Shown in pieces: positions 31,318 through 40,851 of a stretch of 64,000 nt of DNA. This stretch comes from Mesorhizobium sp. SOD10. GTDB taxonomy: Bacteria > Pseudomonadota > Alphaproteobacteria > Rhizobiales > Rhizobiaceae. Location of the stretch: NCBI GenBank assembly GCA_000824805.1, contig CCNA01000005.1, positions 1 through 64,000 of the forward strand, given 5' to 3'. A program made the translations under genes and the position numbers. The first letter of the stretch is position 1. Each line of letters opens with the position of its first letter. The notes beneath the pieces are model-generated. The model was not told the DNA's origin and searched no databases. It was given only the letters and a program-made list of their open reading frames with translations.

Positions 31318-32220
31318 ATGTCCATTCTCGTCGACAAGAACACCAAGGTGCTGGTTCAGGGCCTGACCGGCAAGACCGGCACCTTCCACACCGAGCAGGC
31401 GCTGGCCTATCACGGCACCAAGATGGTGGGCGGCATCCATCCGAAGAAGGGCGGTGAGACCTGGACCGGCTCGAAGGGCGAAAGCCTGCCGATCTTCGCC
31501 ACGGTGGCCGAGGGCAAGGCAAGGACCGGCGCCAACGCATCGGTCATCTATGTGCCGCCGGCGGGCGCGAGCGAAGCCATTATCGAGGCGATCGAGGCCG
31601 AGATCCCGCTCATCGTCTGCATCACCGAAGGCATCCCGGTGATGGACATGGTCAAGGTCAAGGCGCGGCTCGACCGTTCGGCCTCGCGGCTGATCGGCCC
31701 GAACTGCCCGGGCGTGCTGACACCCGACGAATGCAAGATCGGCATCATGCCCGGCAACATCTTCCGCAAGGGCTCGGTGGGCGTTGTTTCGCGCTCGGGA
31801 ACACTTACCTATGAGGCAGTCTTCCAGACCACCAATGTCGGCCTCGGACAGACCACGGCGGTGGGCATCGGCGGCGACCCGGTCAAGGGTACCGAATTCA
31901 TCGACGTGCTGGAGATGTTCCTTGCCGACGACGAGACCAAGTCGATCATCATGATCGGCGAGATCGGCGGCTCGGCCGAGGAAGACGCCGCGCAGTTCCT
32001 CAAGGACGAAGCCAAGCGCGGCCGCAAGAAACCGATGGCGGGTTTCATCGCCGGGCGCACGGCGCCGGCGGGCCGCACCATGGGTCATGCGGGCGCGGTG
32101 ATCTCGGGCGGCAAGGGCGGCGCGGAAGACAAGATCGCCGCGATGGAATCGGCTGGCATCAGGGTCTCGCCCTCTCCGGCGCGGCTCGGCACGACGCTGG
32201 TCGAGGCGATCAAGGGTTAA
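31318..32220 (+). CDS. sucD: Succinyl-CoA synthetase subunit alpha
   Basis: A 300-residue SucD, with the CoA-binding Rossmann start [20 protein letters not shown], the [21 protein letters not shown] segment and the phosphorylated catalytic histidine His257 in [15 protein letters not shown]. It pairs with SucC to convert succinyl-CoA to succinate with ATP or GTP formation. The stop codon is directly followed by the oligomer repeat at 32221, before sucA. Confidence 0.97.
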   Translation: MSILVDKNTKVLVQGLTGKTGTFHTEQALAYHGTKMVGGIHPKKGGETWTGSKGESLPIFATVAEGKARTGANASVIYVPPAGASEAIIEAIEAEIPLIVCITEGIPVMDMVKVKARLDRSASRLIGPNCPGVLTPDECKIGIMPGNIFRKGSVGVVSRSGTLTYEAVFQTTNVGLGQTTAVGIGGDPVKGTEFIDVLEMFLADDETKSIIMIGEIGGSAEEDAAQFLKDEAKRGRKKPMAGFIAGRTAPAGRTMGHAGAVISGGKGGAEDKIAAMESAGIRVSPSPARLGTTLVEAIKG

Positions 32221-32328
32221 GGCAGTAAGGGAGTAGGGCAGTAGGGGAGTAAGGGAATAGGAAGAACGGGGCGCGCGGCAACAATTGCCACTTTCCCTAC
32301 CGCCCTACTCCCCTATTCCCTTACTCCC
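32221..32328. repeat. Inverted arrays of tandem octamer units between sucD and sucA
   Basis: Left arm 32221-32260 is five tandem octamers (GGCAGTAA, GGGAGTAG, GGCAGTAG, GGGAGTAA, GGGAATAG). After a spacer of about 35 bases, the right arm 32297-32328 holds the same kind of unit in reverse complement (four units). It begins immediately after the sucD stop codon. The architecture is the same as at 7339 and 10571. Confidence 0.85.
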
Positions 32329-32366
32329 CTCCGAACAGGAGACGGAGCCGGGCTCCGCAGATAAAA

Positions 32367-35354
32367 ATGGCAAGACAAGATCAGGCCAACGACCAATTCT
32401 CGCTCACCTCATTCCTGTACGGCGGCAATGCCGACTATATCGACGCTCTCTATGCCGCCTATGAGGACAATCCGGCTTCGGTCGATCCGGAGTGGCAGGA
32501 TTTCTTCGCCGCGCTGAAGGATGACGCTGGCGACGTGCGCAAGAACGCCAAGGGCGCCTCCTGGGCGAAGCCTTCCTGGCCGCCGACGGCCAATGGCGAG
32601 CTGGTCTCGGCGCTCGACGGCAATTGGGGCCTGGTCGAGAAGGCGATCGAAAAGAAAGTGAAGGAAAGGGCGGTCGTCAACGGCGCCGTGCTTTCCGACG
32701 CCGACGTGCACCAGGCGACGCGCGATTCCGTGCGCGCCATCATGATGATCCGCGCCTACCGCATGCGCGGCCACCTGCACGCCAATCTCGACCCGCTCGG
32801 CATTGCCAAGCCGCTCGAAGACTATAACGAGCTGTCGCCGGAGAATTACGGCTTCACCGAAGCCGACTACGACCGGCCGATCTTTCTCGACAACGTGCTC
32901 GGGCTCGAATTCGGCACAATCCGGCAGATGCTGGACATCCTGACCCGCACCTATTGCTCGACGCTCGGCGTCGAGTTCATGCATATCTCCGATCCGGAAG
33001 AGAAGGCCTGGATCCAGGCCCGCATCGAAGGCGCCGACAAGGAGATCACCTTCACCGCCACCGGCAAGAAGGCGATCCTGTCGAAGCTGATCGAGGCCGA
33101 GGGTTTCGAGCAATATATCGACGTCAAGTACAAGGGCACCAAGCGCTTCGGCCTCGACGGCGGCGAAGCGCTGATCCCGGCGCTGGAGCAGATCATCAAG
33201 CGCGGCGGCCAGCTCGGCCTCAAGGAGGTCGTGCTCGGCATGGCGCATCGCGGCCGCCTCAACGTGCTTTCCCAGGTGATGGGCAAGCCGCACCGCGCCA
33301 TCTTCCACGAGTTCAAGGGCGGCTCGGCCGCGCCGGACGATGTCGAGGGCTCCGGCGACGTGAAATACCATCTCGGCGCCTCGTCGGACCGCGAGTTCGA
33401 CGGCAACAAGGTGCATCTGTCGCTGACGGCCAACCCCTCGCATCTGGAAATCGTCGACCCCGTGGTGATGGGCAAGGCGCGCGCCAAGCAGGACCAGCTC
33501 GCCGGCCGCGAGCGCGGCGAGATCGTGCCGCTGTCGGAACGCGCCAAGGTGATGCCGCTGCTGCTCCACGGCGACGCGGCGTTTGCCGGCCAGGGCGTGA
33601 TCGCCGAAATGTTCGGGCTGTCCGGCCTGCGCGGCCATCGTGTCGCAGGCACGCTGCATTTCATCATCAACAACCAGATCGGCTTCACCACCAATCCGCG
33701 CTTCTCGCGTTCGTCGCCCTATCCGTCGGATGTGGCCAAGATGATTGAAGCGCCGATCTTCCACGTCAACGGCGACGATCCGGAGGCGGTCGTGCATGCC
33801 GCCAAGGTTGCGACCGAATTCCGCATGAAGTTCCACAAGCCGGTGGTGGTGGACATGTTCTGCTACCGCCGCTTCGGCCACAATGAGGGCGACGAGCCGT
33901 CCTTCACCCAGCCGATCATGTACCGCAACATCCGCAATCATAAGACGACGGTGCAGATCTATGCCGACCGGCTGATCGCCGAAGGCCACGTCACCCAGGC
34001 CGAGGTCGACAAGATGCGGGCCGACTGGCGCGCGCATCTCGAGGCCGAATTTGAAGTCGGCCAGTCTTACAAGCCGAACAAGGCCGACTGGCTGGACGGC
34101 GCCTGGTCGGGCCTGCGCACCGCCGACAATCAGGACGAACAGCGGCGCGGCAAGACCGCCGTGCCGCTGCGCACGCTGAAGGAGATCGGCAAGAAGCTGA
34201 CCGAGGTGCCGAAGGATTTCGAGGCGCACAAGACCATCCTGCGCTTCCTCGAAAACCGCCGCCAGGCGATCGAATCCGGCGAAGGCATCGATTGGTCGAC
34301 GGCCGAGGCGCTGGCTTTCGGCGCCATCCTGCTCGACGGCAACCCCATCCGGCTTTCCGGCCAGGATTCGGAACGCGGCACCTTCTCGCAGCGCCATTCG
34401 GTGCTTTACGACCAGCGCGACGAGACCCGCTACATCCCGCTCAACAATCTCTCGGCGGCGCAGGCCGGCTACGAGGTCATCAACTCGATGCTCTCGGAAG
34501 AGGCGGTGCTCGGCTTCGAATATGGCTACAGCCTGGCCGAGCCCAAGGCGCTGACGCTCTGGGAGGCGCAGTTCGGCGACTTCGCCAATGGCGCCCAGGT
34601 GGTGTTCGACCAGTTCATCTCGTCGGGCGAGCGCAAGTGGCTCAGAATGTCGGGCCTGGTCTGCCTGTTGCCGCATGGCTATGAGGGCCAGGGGCCGGAG
34701 CACTCGTCGGCGCGGCTGGAGCGCTTCCTGCAGCTCTGCGCCGAAGACAACATGCAGGTCGCCAACGTCACCACGCCGGCCAACTACTTCCATATCCTGC
34801 GCCGGCAATTGAAGCGCGACTTCCGCAAGCCGCTGATCCTGATGACGCCGAAGTCGCTGCTGCGCCACAAGCGCGCGGTGTCGACGCTGTCGGAGATGGC
34901 GGGCGAGAGCTCGTTCCACCGGCTGCTGTGGGACGATGCGCAGCTGTTGCCGAACCAGCCGATCAAGCTGGTGAAGGACTCCAAGATCCGCCGCGTCGTG
35001 CTCTGTTCGGGCAAGGTCTATTACGACCTCTATGAGGAGCGCGAGAAGCGCGGCATCAACGACATCTATCTGCTGCGCGTCGAACAGCTCTACCCGTTCC
35101 CGGCCAAGGCGCTGATCACCGAATTGTCGCGTTTCCGCAATGCCGAGATGGTGTGGTGCCAGGAGGAGCCCAAGAACATGGGCGCCTGGTCGTTCATCGA
35201 TCCCTATCTTGAATGGGTGCTGGCGCATATCGACGCCAAGCATCAGCGGGTGCGCTACACCGGGCGGCCGGCCTCGGCCTCGCCGGCGACAGGGTTGATG
35301 TCGAAGCATCTCAGCCAACTCGCCGCGCTGCTCGACGACGCTCTCGGCGAATAA
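32367..35354 (+). CDS. sucA: 2-oxoglutarate dehydrogenase E1 component
   Basis: A 995-residue thiamine-diphosphate E1 of the 2-oxoglutarate dehydrogenase complex, which decarboxylates 2-oxoglutarate. The N-terminal LTSFLYGGNADYIDALYAAYE is the E2-binding region. The ThDP fold appears in LGMAHRGRLNVL and in GDAAFAGQGVIAEMFGLSG, with the NNQIGFTTNPRFSRSSPYPSD segment. The C-terminal half contains TFSQRHSVLYDQ and GYEGQGPEHSSARLERFL. It is the first gene after the repeat and precedes sucB by 45 bases. The opposite strand holds a very long open frame that is only a shadow. Confidence 0.97.
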   Translation: MARQDQANDQFSLTSFLYGGNADYIDALYAAYEDNPASVDPEWQDFFAALKDDAGDVRKNAKGASWAKPSWPPTANGELVSALDGNWGLVEKAIEKKVKERAVVNGAVLSDADVHQATRDSVRAIMMIRAYRMRGHLHANLDPLGIAKPLEDYNELSPENYGFTEADYDRPIFLDNVLGLEFGTIRQMLDILTRTYCSTLGVEFMHISDPEEKAWIQARIEGADKEITFTATGKKAILSKLIEAEGFEQYIDVKYKGTKRFGLDGGEALIPALEQIIKRGGQLGLKEVVLGMAHRGRLNVLSQVMGKPHRAIFHEFKGGSAAPDDVEGSGDVKYHLGASSDREFDGNKVHLSLTANPSHLEIVDPVVMGKARAKQDQLAGRERGEIVPLSERAKVMPLLLHGDAAFAGQGVIAEMFGLSGLRGHRVAGTLHFIINNQIGFTTNPRFSRSSPYPSDVAKMIEAPIFHVNGDDPEAVVHAAKVATEFRMKFHKPVVVDMFCYRRFGHNEGDEPSFTQPIMYRNIRNHKTTVQIYADRLIAEGHVTQAEVDKMRADWRAHLEAEFEVGQSYKPNKADWLDGAWSGLRTADNQDEQRRGKTAVPLRTLKEIGKKLTEVPKDFEAHKTILRFLENRRQAIESGEGIDWSTAEALAFGAILLDGNPIRLSGQDSERGTFSQRHSVLYDQRDETRYIPLNNLSAAQAGYEVINSMLSEEAVLGFEYGYSLAEPKALTLWEAQFGDFANGAQVVFDQFISSGERKWLRMSGLVCLLPHGYEGQGPEHSSARLERFLQLCAEDNMQVANVTTPANYFHILRRQLKRDFRKPLILMTPKSLLRHKRAVSTLSEMAGESSFHRLLWDDAQLLPNQPIKLVKDSKIRRVVLCSGKVYYDLYEEREKRGINDIYLLRVEQLYPFPAKALITELSRFRNAEMVWCQEEPKNMGAWSFIDPYLEWVLAHIDAKHQRVRYTGRPASASPATGLMSKHLSQLAALLDDALGE

Positions 35355-35399
35355 CCGGACGAAACAGACCTCAAGAAGACAAGAGAACGGACAGGCACA

Positions 35400-36686
35400 A
35401 TGGCTACCGAAATCCGCGTCCCCACTCTCGGCGAATCCGTCACCGAGGCGACTGTCGGCAAGTGGTTCAAGAAGGTCGGCGACGCGATCGCCGCCGACGA
35501 GCCGCTGGTCGAGCTCGAAACCGACAAGGTGACGGTGGAAGTGCCCGCCGCGGGCGCCGGGACGCTGGCCGAGATCACCGTCAAGGAAGGCGAGACGGTC
35601 AATGTCGGCGCGCTGCTCGGCTCGATTTCCGCGGGCGGCGCGGCCGCCGCTCCGGCCACGAAGCCGCAGGCGGTGGCGCAGGCTTCCAGCCCCGACGCCG
35701 CGTCCACCACCAAGCAGGCCGCGGCCGAAACCGCCAAGATGGCCGGCGATGCCGGTCCGGTCGAGCCGCGCACCATGCCGCCAGCCCCGGCCGCGGCCAA
35801 GCTGATCGCGGAACACAATCTCTCGGTCGACCAGTTGTCCGGTTCCGGCAAGCGCGGCCAGGTGCTGAAGGGCGACGTGCTCGACGCCATTGCCAGGGGC
35901 GCGCCGTCGCAGCCGGCCGAGACGCCGAAGGCTGCTCCTGCTCCAGCGCCCGTCGCGGCTCGCGCGCCGTCTTCGGCCGAGGATGCGCCGCGCGAGGAGC
36001 GCGTGCGCATGACCAAGCTGCGCCAGACCATCGCGCGCCGCCTCAAGGAGGCGCAGTCGACCGCCGCCATGCTCACCACCTTCAACGAGGTGGACATGAG
36101 CGCGGTGATGGCGCTGCGGACCAAGTACAAGGACGTGTTCGAGAAGAAGCATGGCGTGAAGCTCGGCTTCATGGGCTTCTTCACCAAGGCGGTCACGCAT
36201 GCGCTGAAGGAGATCCCGGCCGTCAATGCCGAGATCGACGGCAGCGACATCATCTACAAGAATTTCGCCCATGTCGGCGTTGCCGTCGGCACGGACAAGG
36301 GCCTGGTGGTGCCGGTGGTGCGCGACGCCGACCAGATGTCCATTGCCGAGATCGAAAAGGAGATCGGGCGGCTGGGCCTTGCCGCGCGCGACGGCAAGCT
36401 GTCGGTCGCGGACATGCAAGGAGGCACGTTTACGATTTCCAACGGTGGCGTCTATGGCTCGTTGATGTCGACGCCGATCCTGAATGCGCCGCAGTCGGGC
36501 ATCCTCGGTATGCACAAGATCCAGGAGCGGCCGGTGGTGGTCGGCGGTCAGATCGTCATCCGGCCGATGATGTATCTGGCGCTCTCCTATGACCACCGCA
36601 TCGTGGACGGCAAGGAAGCCGTGACCTTCCTGGTGCGCGTCAAGGAAAGCCTGGAGGATCCCGAGCGGCTGGTGCTCGATTTGTGA
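35400..36686 (+). CDS. sucB: 2-oxoglutarate dehydrogenase E2 component, dihydrolipoyl succinyltransferase
   Basis: A 428-residue E2. The lipoyl domain spans 1-75 with the lipoylated Lys43 in [11 protein letters not shown]. An Ala/Pro linker follows, then the E3-binding domain near 123-160 ([20 protein letters not shown]), a second linker and the catalytic domain. The acyltransferase motif [12 protein letters not shown] gives His399 and Asp403. It transfers succinyl groups to CoA and forms the complex core. It is followed by three unrelated genes and then lpdA. Confidence 0.96.
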   Translation: MATEIRVPTLGESVTEATVGKWFKKVGDAIAADEPLVELETDKVTVEVPAAGAGTLAEITVKEGETVNVGALLGSISAGGAAAAPATKPQAVAQASSPDAASTTKQAAAETAKMAGDAGPVEPRTMPPAPAAAKLIAEHNLSVDQLSGSGKRGQVLKGDVLDAIARGAPSQPAETPKAAPAPAPVAARAPSSAEDAPREERVRMTKLRQTIARRLKEAQSTAAMLTTFNEVDMSAVMALRTKYKDVFEKKHGVKLGFMGFFTKAVTHALKEIPAVNAEIDGSDIIYKNFAHVGVAVGTDKGLVVPVVRDADQMSIAEIEKEIGRLGLAARDGKLSVADMQGGTFTISNGGVYGSLMSTPILNAPQSGILGMHKIQERPVVVGGQIVIRPMMYLALSYDHRIVDGKEAVTFLVRVKESLEDPERLVLDL

Positions 36687-36702
36687 GCAGGTCGGTCGCG
36701 CT

Positions 36703-37467
36703 GTGAGCGGCTGGCTGGAAGGGTTGGGGTTCAAGCTGGGCCGCGGTTTGCGGCGCAGCCTCCTTCTGCTCGGTGTCTCCACTGCCATACCGGCACCGGC
36801 AATTGCTGCCGACTGGGATGTCTCCATGGCCAGCAGCAATTTCGGCATATTCGCGCTCTCCGACGCGCAGCTGGCGGAACGCAGGATCACGGTCACGCCG
36901 ATCGGCGAGCTGGAACTGCCGACCGGCGAGATCATCGCCTGCGATCCCCTGATCACGGACGACAATTGGCCGGCGCTGGCCCGCAAGGTGAAGCCCGGGC
37001 ATTATCCGGTCACGCTGTTCGAGGCGCAGGGCCGCGTGGCGGCGGCCTTCCTTCGCTTTCGGCCTGGCGTGCCAGTGCGCTGGGAGCTCGCGACGTTGCC
37101 AGACCAGGACGTCTCGACGCTGAAAGGCGACGAGATCTTCGGCTATCCCGTCGATGCTGGCCTCGGCTCGTTCATGGATAAGGCGGCCATGGCCCTGATG
37201 TCGGCCGCGCAGGACAAGCTCAAGCCCGACCAGAATTATTATGACGATGTGCTGGCGGCCGAGTTCGCGCCCAACCAGGACCGGTTCGTCATGCACCGTC
37301 CGGCCGCCGGCAGTCCGGTCAACATAGCGATGTTCTGGAGCGGCTGGGGCGACGGGTTCTACCCGTCCTTCTGGGGACTCGACGCGACCGGCGAGCCGGT
37401 GGTCCTGATGACCGATTTCGGCGTGCTTGAAAACGCCGACGGCCGCGATAGCGACCAGGCCAAGTGA
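36703..37467 (+). CDS. DUF4241 domain-containing protein
   Basis: A 254-residue protein with GTG start at 36703. The DUF4241 pattern is visible: ELPTGEIIACDPLI, PGHYPVTLFEAQGRVAAAFLRF, and a C-terminal GWGDGFYPSFWGLDATGEPVVLMTDFGV. A hydrophobic stretch near the N-terminus ending AIAA may be a signal peptide, so export is possible. Its function is unknown. It starts 16 bases after sucB and overlaps the next gene (TGA 37465-37467 on ATG 37467), so it belongs to the sucB-lpdA transcript. A rare gene position for this family. Confidence 0.8.
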   Translation: MSGWLEGLGFKLGRGLRRSLLLLGVSTAIPAPAIAADWDVSMASSNFGIFALSDAQLAERRITVTPIGELELPTGEIIACDPLITDDNWPALARKVKPGHYPVTLFEAQGRVAAAFLRFRPGVPVRWELATLPDQDVSTLKGDEIFGYPVDAGLGSFMDKAAMALMSAAQDKLKPDQNYYDDVLAAEFAPNQDRFVMHRPAAGSPVNIAMFWSGWGDGFYPSFWGLDATGEPVVLMTDFGVLENADGRDSDQAK

Positions 37468-37979
37468 TGACGAATGCCGCCTCGCCCCTGATCGGATTGA
37501 TGGCCGGATCGCTGGCGCTCGCAGCCGCGAATTCAGGCGCCCAGGCCGCCTGCCCGGTCCAGCTTGCTGTCTATGGCGAGGCCCGGAGTGGCGCCGAGAT
37601 CGACTTCACCCCGGCCGGCACTTCGGCCACGATCACCAACGCATTCCGCATGATCCTCGACAACAATGTCGTGCTCGACGGCATCGCGATGTGGACCGAG
37701 GGATCGGCGGCGCGGCCGCATGGATCGTTGATGTATAAGTGCCCGACCGGCGACGTCACCGGCGAGGAGCTTGCCGCCTGCACGGTCTGGGAAGGCGTCA
37801 TCTACAGCGCCGACGAGAAGGGCGGCGTCGGCCTGCTGCCGGCCGAGGGCGCCGATGCGCCGAAACGCCTGATCTTCCCCGATCTCGGGCCCTCGCTCGA
37901 AATGTCAGCCGCTTATGGGCCGGCCGGCTTCTCCAAAGTGCCCTGGGACATCTTCGTGCTGAAAGGCTGCCAGGAATGA
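37467..37979 (+). CDS. Predicted secreted protein of unknown function
   Basis: A 170-residue protein with a Sec-type signal peptide (MTNAASPLIGLMAGSLALAA, cleaved near AQAA). The mature part has several Cys (ACPVQ, KCPTGD, AACTV, KGCQE), which suggests disulfides in the periplasm. No known domain was recognised. It overlaps the DUF4241 stop and the next SDR gene (ATGA), so translation is likely coupled across the three genes. An in-frame GTG at 37464 is an alternative start. Confidence 0.7.
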   Translation: MTNAASPLIGLMAGSLALAAANSGAQAACPVQLAVYGEARSGAEIDFTPAGTSATITNAFRMILDNNVVLDGIAMWTEGSAARPHGSLMYKCPTGDVTGEELAACTVWEGVIYSADEKGGVGLLPAEGADAPKRLIFPDLGPSLEMSAAYGPAGFSKVPWDIFVLKGCQE

Positions 37980-38731
37980 GCGCGGAAAAAAAGACGCTGC
38001 TGGTCACGGGCGGCAGCCGTGGCATCGGGGCCGCGATCTGCCGGCAGGCGAACCGGGCCGGCTACCGGGTGGCGGTGAATTATGTGTCCAACCAGGCGGC
38101 GGCCGATGCGATGGTCGCCGAGCTCAAAGCCGCAGGCGGCGATGCCTTCGCGGTCAAAGGCGATGTCGGCAGCGAGGCCGATGTGATTGCGATGTTCGAA
38201 GCCGTCGACCAGGCCTTCGGCCGGCTCGACGCCTTCGTCAACAATGCCGGCATCGTCGACGTCAAGGCCCGGGTCGACGAGATGAGCATGGCGCGGCTGG
38301 AGCGCATGATGCGCATCAATGTTGTCGGTTCGTTCCTGTGCGCCCGTGAAGCGGTGAAACGTATGTCGACCCGTCACGGCGGCAAGGGCGGCGCCATCGT
38401 CAACCTGTCCTCGGCGGCCGCCAGGCTCGGCTCGCCAGGCGAATATGTCGATTACGCCGCCTCAAAGGGCGCGATCGACACCATGACCATCGGACTGGCG
38501 CGTGAGGTGGTCCTCGAAGGTATCCGCGTCAACGCGGTCAGCCCCGGCATTACCGAGACCGAAATCCACGCCTCGGGCGGCCAGCCGGACCGCGTGGCGC
38601 GGATGCAGGACGCGCTGCCGATGAAACGCGCCGGCACGGCCGATGAGGTCGCGAGCGCGGTTCTTTATCTTTTGTCGGATGCGGCCTCCTATGTAACGGG
38701 CGCGATCCTGAATGTGAGCGGCGGCCGATAG
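37976..38731 (+). CDS. SDR-family oxidoreductase
   Basis: A 251-residue classical short-chain dehydrogenase: [15 protein letters not shown] (cofactor loop), NNAGIVD, catalytic Ser in [10 protein letters not shown], YxxxK as [12 protein letters not shown], and C-terminal [11 protein letters not shown]. It uses NAD(P)H; the substrate cannot be named. It overlaps the upstream secreted-protein gene by four bases and is 23 bases from lpdA, so it sits between 2-oxoglutarate dehydrogenase genes. Confidence 0.9.
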   Translation: MSAEKKTLLVTGGSRGIGAAICRQANRAGYRVAVNYVSNQAAADAMVAELKAAGGDAFAVKGDVGSEADVIAMFEAVDQAFGRLDAFVNNAGIVDVKARVDEMSMARLERMMRINVVGSFLCAREAVKRMSTRHGGKGGAIVNLSSAAARLGSPGEYVDYAASKGAIDTMTIGLAREVVLEGIRVNAVSPGITETEIHASGGQPDRVARMQDALPMKRAGTADEVASAVLYLLSDAASYVTGAILNVSGGR

Positions 38732-38754
38732 GCGCCAAAGCAAAGGACAGTTTC

Positions 38755-40161
38755 ATGGCTTATGACGTCGTAATCATCGGATCGGGACCGGGCGGCTATG
38801 TCTGCGCCATCAAGGCGGCGCAGCTGGGCCTGAAGACGGCGGTGGTCGAGAAGGACGCAACCTTCGGCGGCACCTGCCTCAACATCGGCTGCATTCCCTC
38901 CAAAGCACTGCTCCACGCCTCCGAGATGTTCGCGGAAGCCGGCCATGCTTTCGATACGCTGGGCATTGAGTTACCGGCGCCGAAGCTCAATTTGAAGAAG
39001 ATGATGGCGCACAAGGACGCGACGGTCGCCTCCAACGTCAACGGCGTCGCCTTCCTGTTCAAGAAGAACAAGATCGACAGCTTTCGCGGCACCGGCAGGG
39101 TGATTTCCGCCGGTAAGGTTTCGGTGACCGGCGAGGACGGCAAGGTCGAGGAAATCGAGACGAAGAACATCGTCATCGCCACCGGCTCAGATGTCGCCGG
39201 CATTCCGGGCGTCAAGGTCGATTTCGACGAGAAGGTGATCATCTCCTCCACCGGCGCGCTGTCGCTGACCAAGGTGCCCGCCACCCTCGTGGTGGTCGGC
39301 GGCGGCGTCATCGGGCTTGAGCTCGGCTCGGTGTGGGCCAGGCTCGGCGCCAAGGTCACGGTCGTCGAGTTCCTCGACACCATTCTCGGCGGCATGGACG
39401 GCGAGGTGTCGAAGCAGTTCCAGCGGCTACTGTCCAAGCAGGGTTTCGAGTTCAAGCTCGGCGCCAAGGTCACCGGCATCGCCAAGGCCAAGAAGGGCGC
39501 GACCGTCACCTTCGAGCCGGTCAAGGGCGGCGCGGCCGAAACCATCGAGGCCGACGTGGTGCTGGTCGCCACCGGACGGCGCCCCTATGCCGACAGCCTC
39601 GGGCTGAAGGAAGCAGGCGTCGAGGTCGACGAGCGCGGCCGCGTGAAGACCGACGGGCATCTCAGGACCAGTGTTCCCGGCATCTATGCCATAGGCGACG
39701 TCGTCGCGGGGCCGATGCTGGCGCACAAGGCCGAGGACGAGGGTGTCGCGGTGGCAGAGACGATCGCCGGCCAGGCCGGCCATGTGAACTACGACGTCAT
39801 CCCGAGCGTCGTCTACACCAGCCCGGAAATCGCCTCCGTCGGCAAGACCGAGGAGGAATTGAAGAAGGCAGGCATCGACTACAAGGTCGGGAAATTCCCG
39901 TTCAGCGCCAATGGCCGCGCGCGCGCCATGCTGCACACCGACGGTTTCGTGAAGATCCTGGCCGACAAGGCCAGCGACCGCGTGCTCGGCGTCCATATCG
40001 TCGGCTTCGGCGCCGGCGAGATGATCCACGAGGCGGCGGTGCTGATGGAATTCGGCGGCTCGTCGGAAGACCTCGCCCGCACCTGCCACGCGCATCCGAC
40101 CATGTCGGAAGCGGTGAAGGAAGCGGCGTTGGCGACGTTCTTCAAGCCGATCCATATTTAG
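38755..40161 (+). CDS. lpdA: Dihydrolipoyl dehydrogenase (E3)
   Basis: A 468-residue flavoprotein disulfide reductase, the E3 of the 2-oxoglutarate dehydrogenase complex. FAD-binding GSGPGG (residues 10-15), redox-active Cys41 and Cys46 in [16 protein letters not shown]-binding [20 protein letters not shown], and C-terminal His447-Glu452 in HPTMSE. It reoxidises the lipoyl groups of SucB with NAD. It ends the TCA block. The following gap holds a repeat and a terminator. Confidence 0.96.
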   Translation: MAYDVVIIGSGPGGYVCAIKAAQLGLKTAVVEKDATFGGTCLNIGCIPSKALLHASEMFAEAGHAFDTLGIELPAPKLNLKKMMAHKDATVASNVNGVAFLFKKNKIDSFRGTGRVISAGKVSVTGEDGKVEEIETKNIVIATGSDVAGIPGVKVDFDEKVIISSTGALSLTKVPATLVVVGGGVIGLELGSVWARLGAKVTVVEFLDTILGGMDGEVSKQFQRLLSKQGFEFKLGAKVTGIAKAKKGATVTFEPVKGGAAETIEADVVLVATGRRPYADSLGLKEAGVEVDERGRVKTDGHLRTSVPGIYAIGDVVAGPMLAHKAEDEGVAVAETIAGQAGHVNYDVIPSVVYTSPEIASVGKTEEELKKAGIDYKVGKFPFSANGRARAMLHTDGFVKILADKASDRVLGVHIVGFGAGEMIHEAAVLMEFGGSSEDLARTCHAHPTMSEAVKEAALATFFKPIHI

Positions 40162-40177
40162 TCGGTAAGGGCCGTAG

Positions 40178-40320
40178 CTCGCGACCTCGCCATTCTCTGG
40201 CGAAGCAAGGAGCGACGCAGCGCAGGCCAGCGAATCCATGCCGCTAAGGCTTTGCAACCATTGTAGAATTCTGCGCCGTTGCACCCTACGGCAACAGTAA
40301 CGGCATGGATACTCGCGTGA
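40178..40320. repeat. Palindromic repeat, related to window positions 1-58
   Basis: It contains TGGCGAAGCAAGGAGCGACG, shared in reverse complement with the window start, and then inverted arms GCGAATCCATGCCG (40230-40243) and CGGCATGGATACTCGC (40301-40316). It occupies the gap after lpdA. Confidence 0.65.
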
Positions 40321-40357
40321 AGCCCGAGTAGGACAAGGCGTGGTTGCCCCGAACAAA

Positions 40358-40390
40358 ACGGCCCGCCTTTCGGCGGGCCGTTCGTTCTTA
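40358..40390. terminator. Hairpin with T tract, likely terminator for lpdA and the facing gene
   Basis: A strong stem ACGGCCCGCC / GGCGGGCCGT with a TTTC loop is followed by TCGTTCTT, and preceded by AAAA, so it could serve both the lpdA transcript and the converging minus-strand gene. Confidence 0.65.
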
Positions 40391-40403
40391 AGCTGCAGCC
40401 CGA

Positions 40404-40718
40404 TTACTGGGCCGGCGCAGGCGCAGGCGCCGGAGCAGGGGTCGGCGCGGGTGCAGGAGTCGGGGCTGGCGCCGGAGTGGGCGCAGGTGCCTGCTCGGGC
40501 GCCGGAGTTGGCGTTGCGGGCGCGGGAGCCGGCGTGCTGGCAGCCGGGGGCTCAGCCGTGGCGGGGCCATGCTCGCCGCCGCTTCTGCCAAAGACATAAT
40601 ACGCAACGATGGCCAGGATAATGACAACAAGGGCGATCAGCCACCCGCTGCCGCCACCACCGCCACGCGAGGGGGGAGGCGTGCTCGAAGGGGTGTAGGG
40701 ATCGTTAGGGTTCGCCAT
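40404..40718 (-). CDS. Single-pass membrane protein with Pro/Ala/Thr-rich tail
   Basis: A 104-residue protein: an N-terminal Pro/Ser/Gly-rich segment (MANPNDPYTPSSTPPPSRGG), one hydrophobic helix near residues 26-42 (WLIALVVIILAIVAYYVF), and a C-terminal half made of PAPAPTPAP-like repeats. Such tails span the periplasm or cell wall region, but no domain was recognised. A GGAGG-like site and ATG at 40718 fit a real gene. The repetitive tail is likely variable in length between strains. Confidence 0.65.
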   Translation of the reverse strand: MANPNDPYTPSSTPPPSRGGGGGSGWLIALVVIILAIVAYYVFGRSGGEHGPATAEPPAASTPAPAPATPTPAPEQAPAPTPAPAPTPAPAPTPAPAPAPAPAQ

Positions 40719-40851
40719 GAAACGTGTCCTCCTTGGATGAAAGTCATCAAAATAACAGCCATCAACGCGCTGAGCCCGGATCGGGTTTCACGCGAACGGA
40801 CGGAAAGCGCTGAAAAACCGGCGTTTTCAGGTCCGCCAGCCGCCAGACGAC

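Noticed and set aside
32409..36986. A minus-strand open frame of about 1525 codons opposite sucA and sucB
   Set aside because: It is a GC-driven shadow: its residues are Arg/Ala/His-biased without domain motifs, while the + strand gives complete SucA and SucB.
40404..40610. The PAP/APT coding repeat as a DNA repeat element
   Set aside because: The periodicity follows codons of a membrane protein tail; it is better explained as low-complexity protein.
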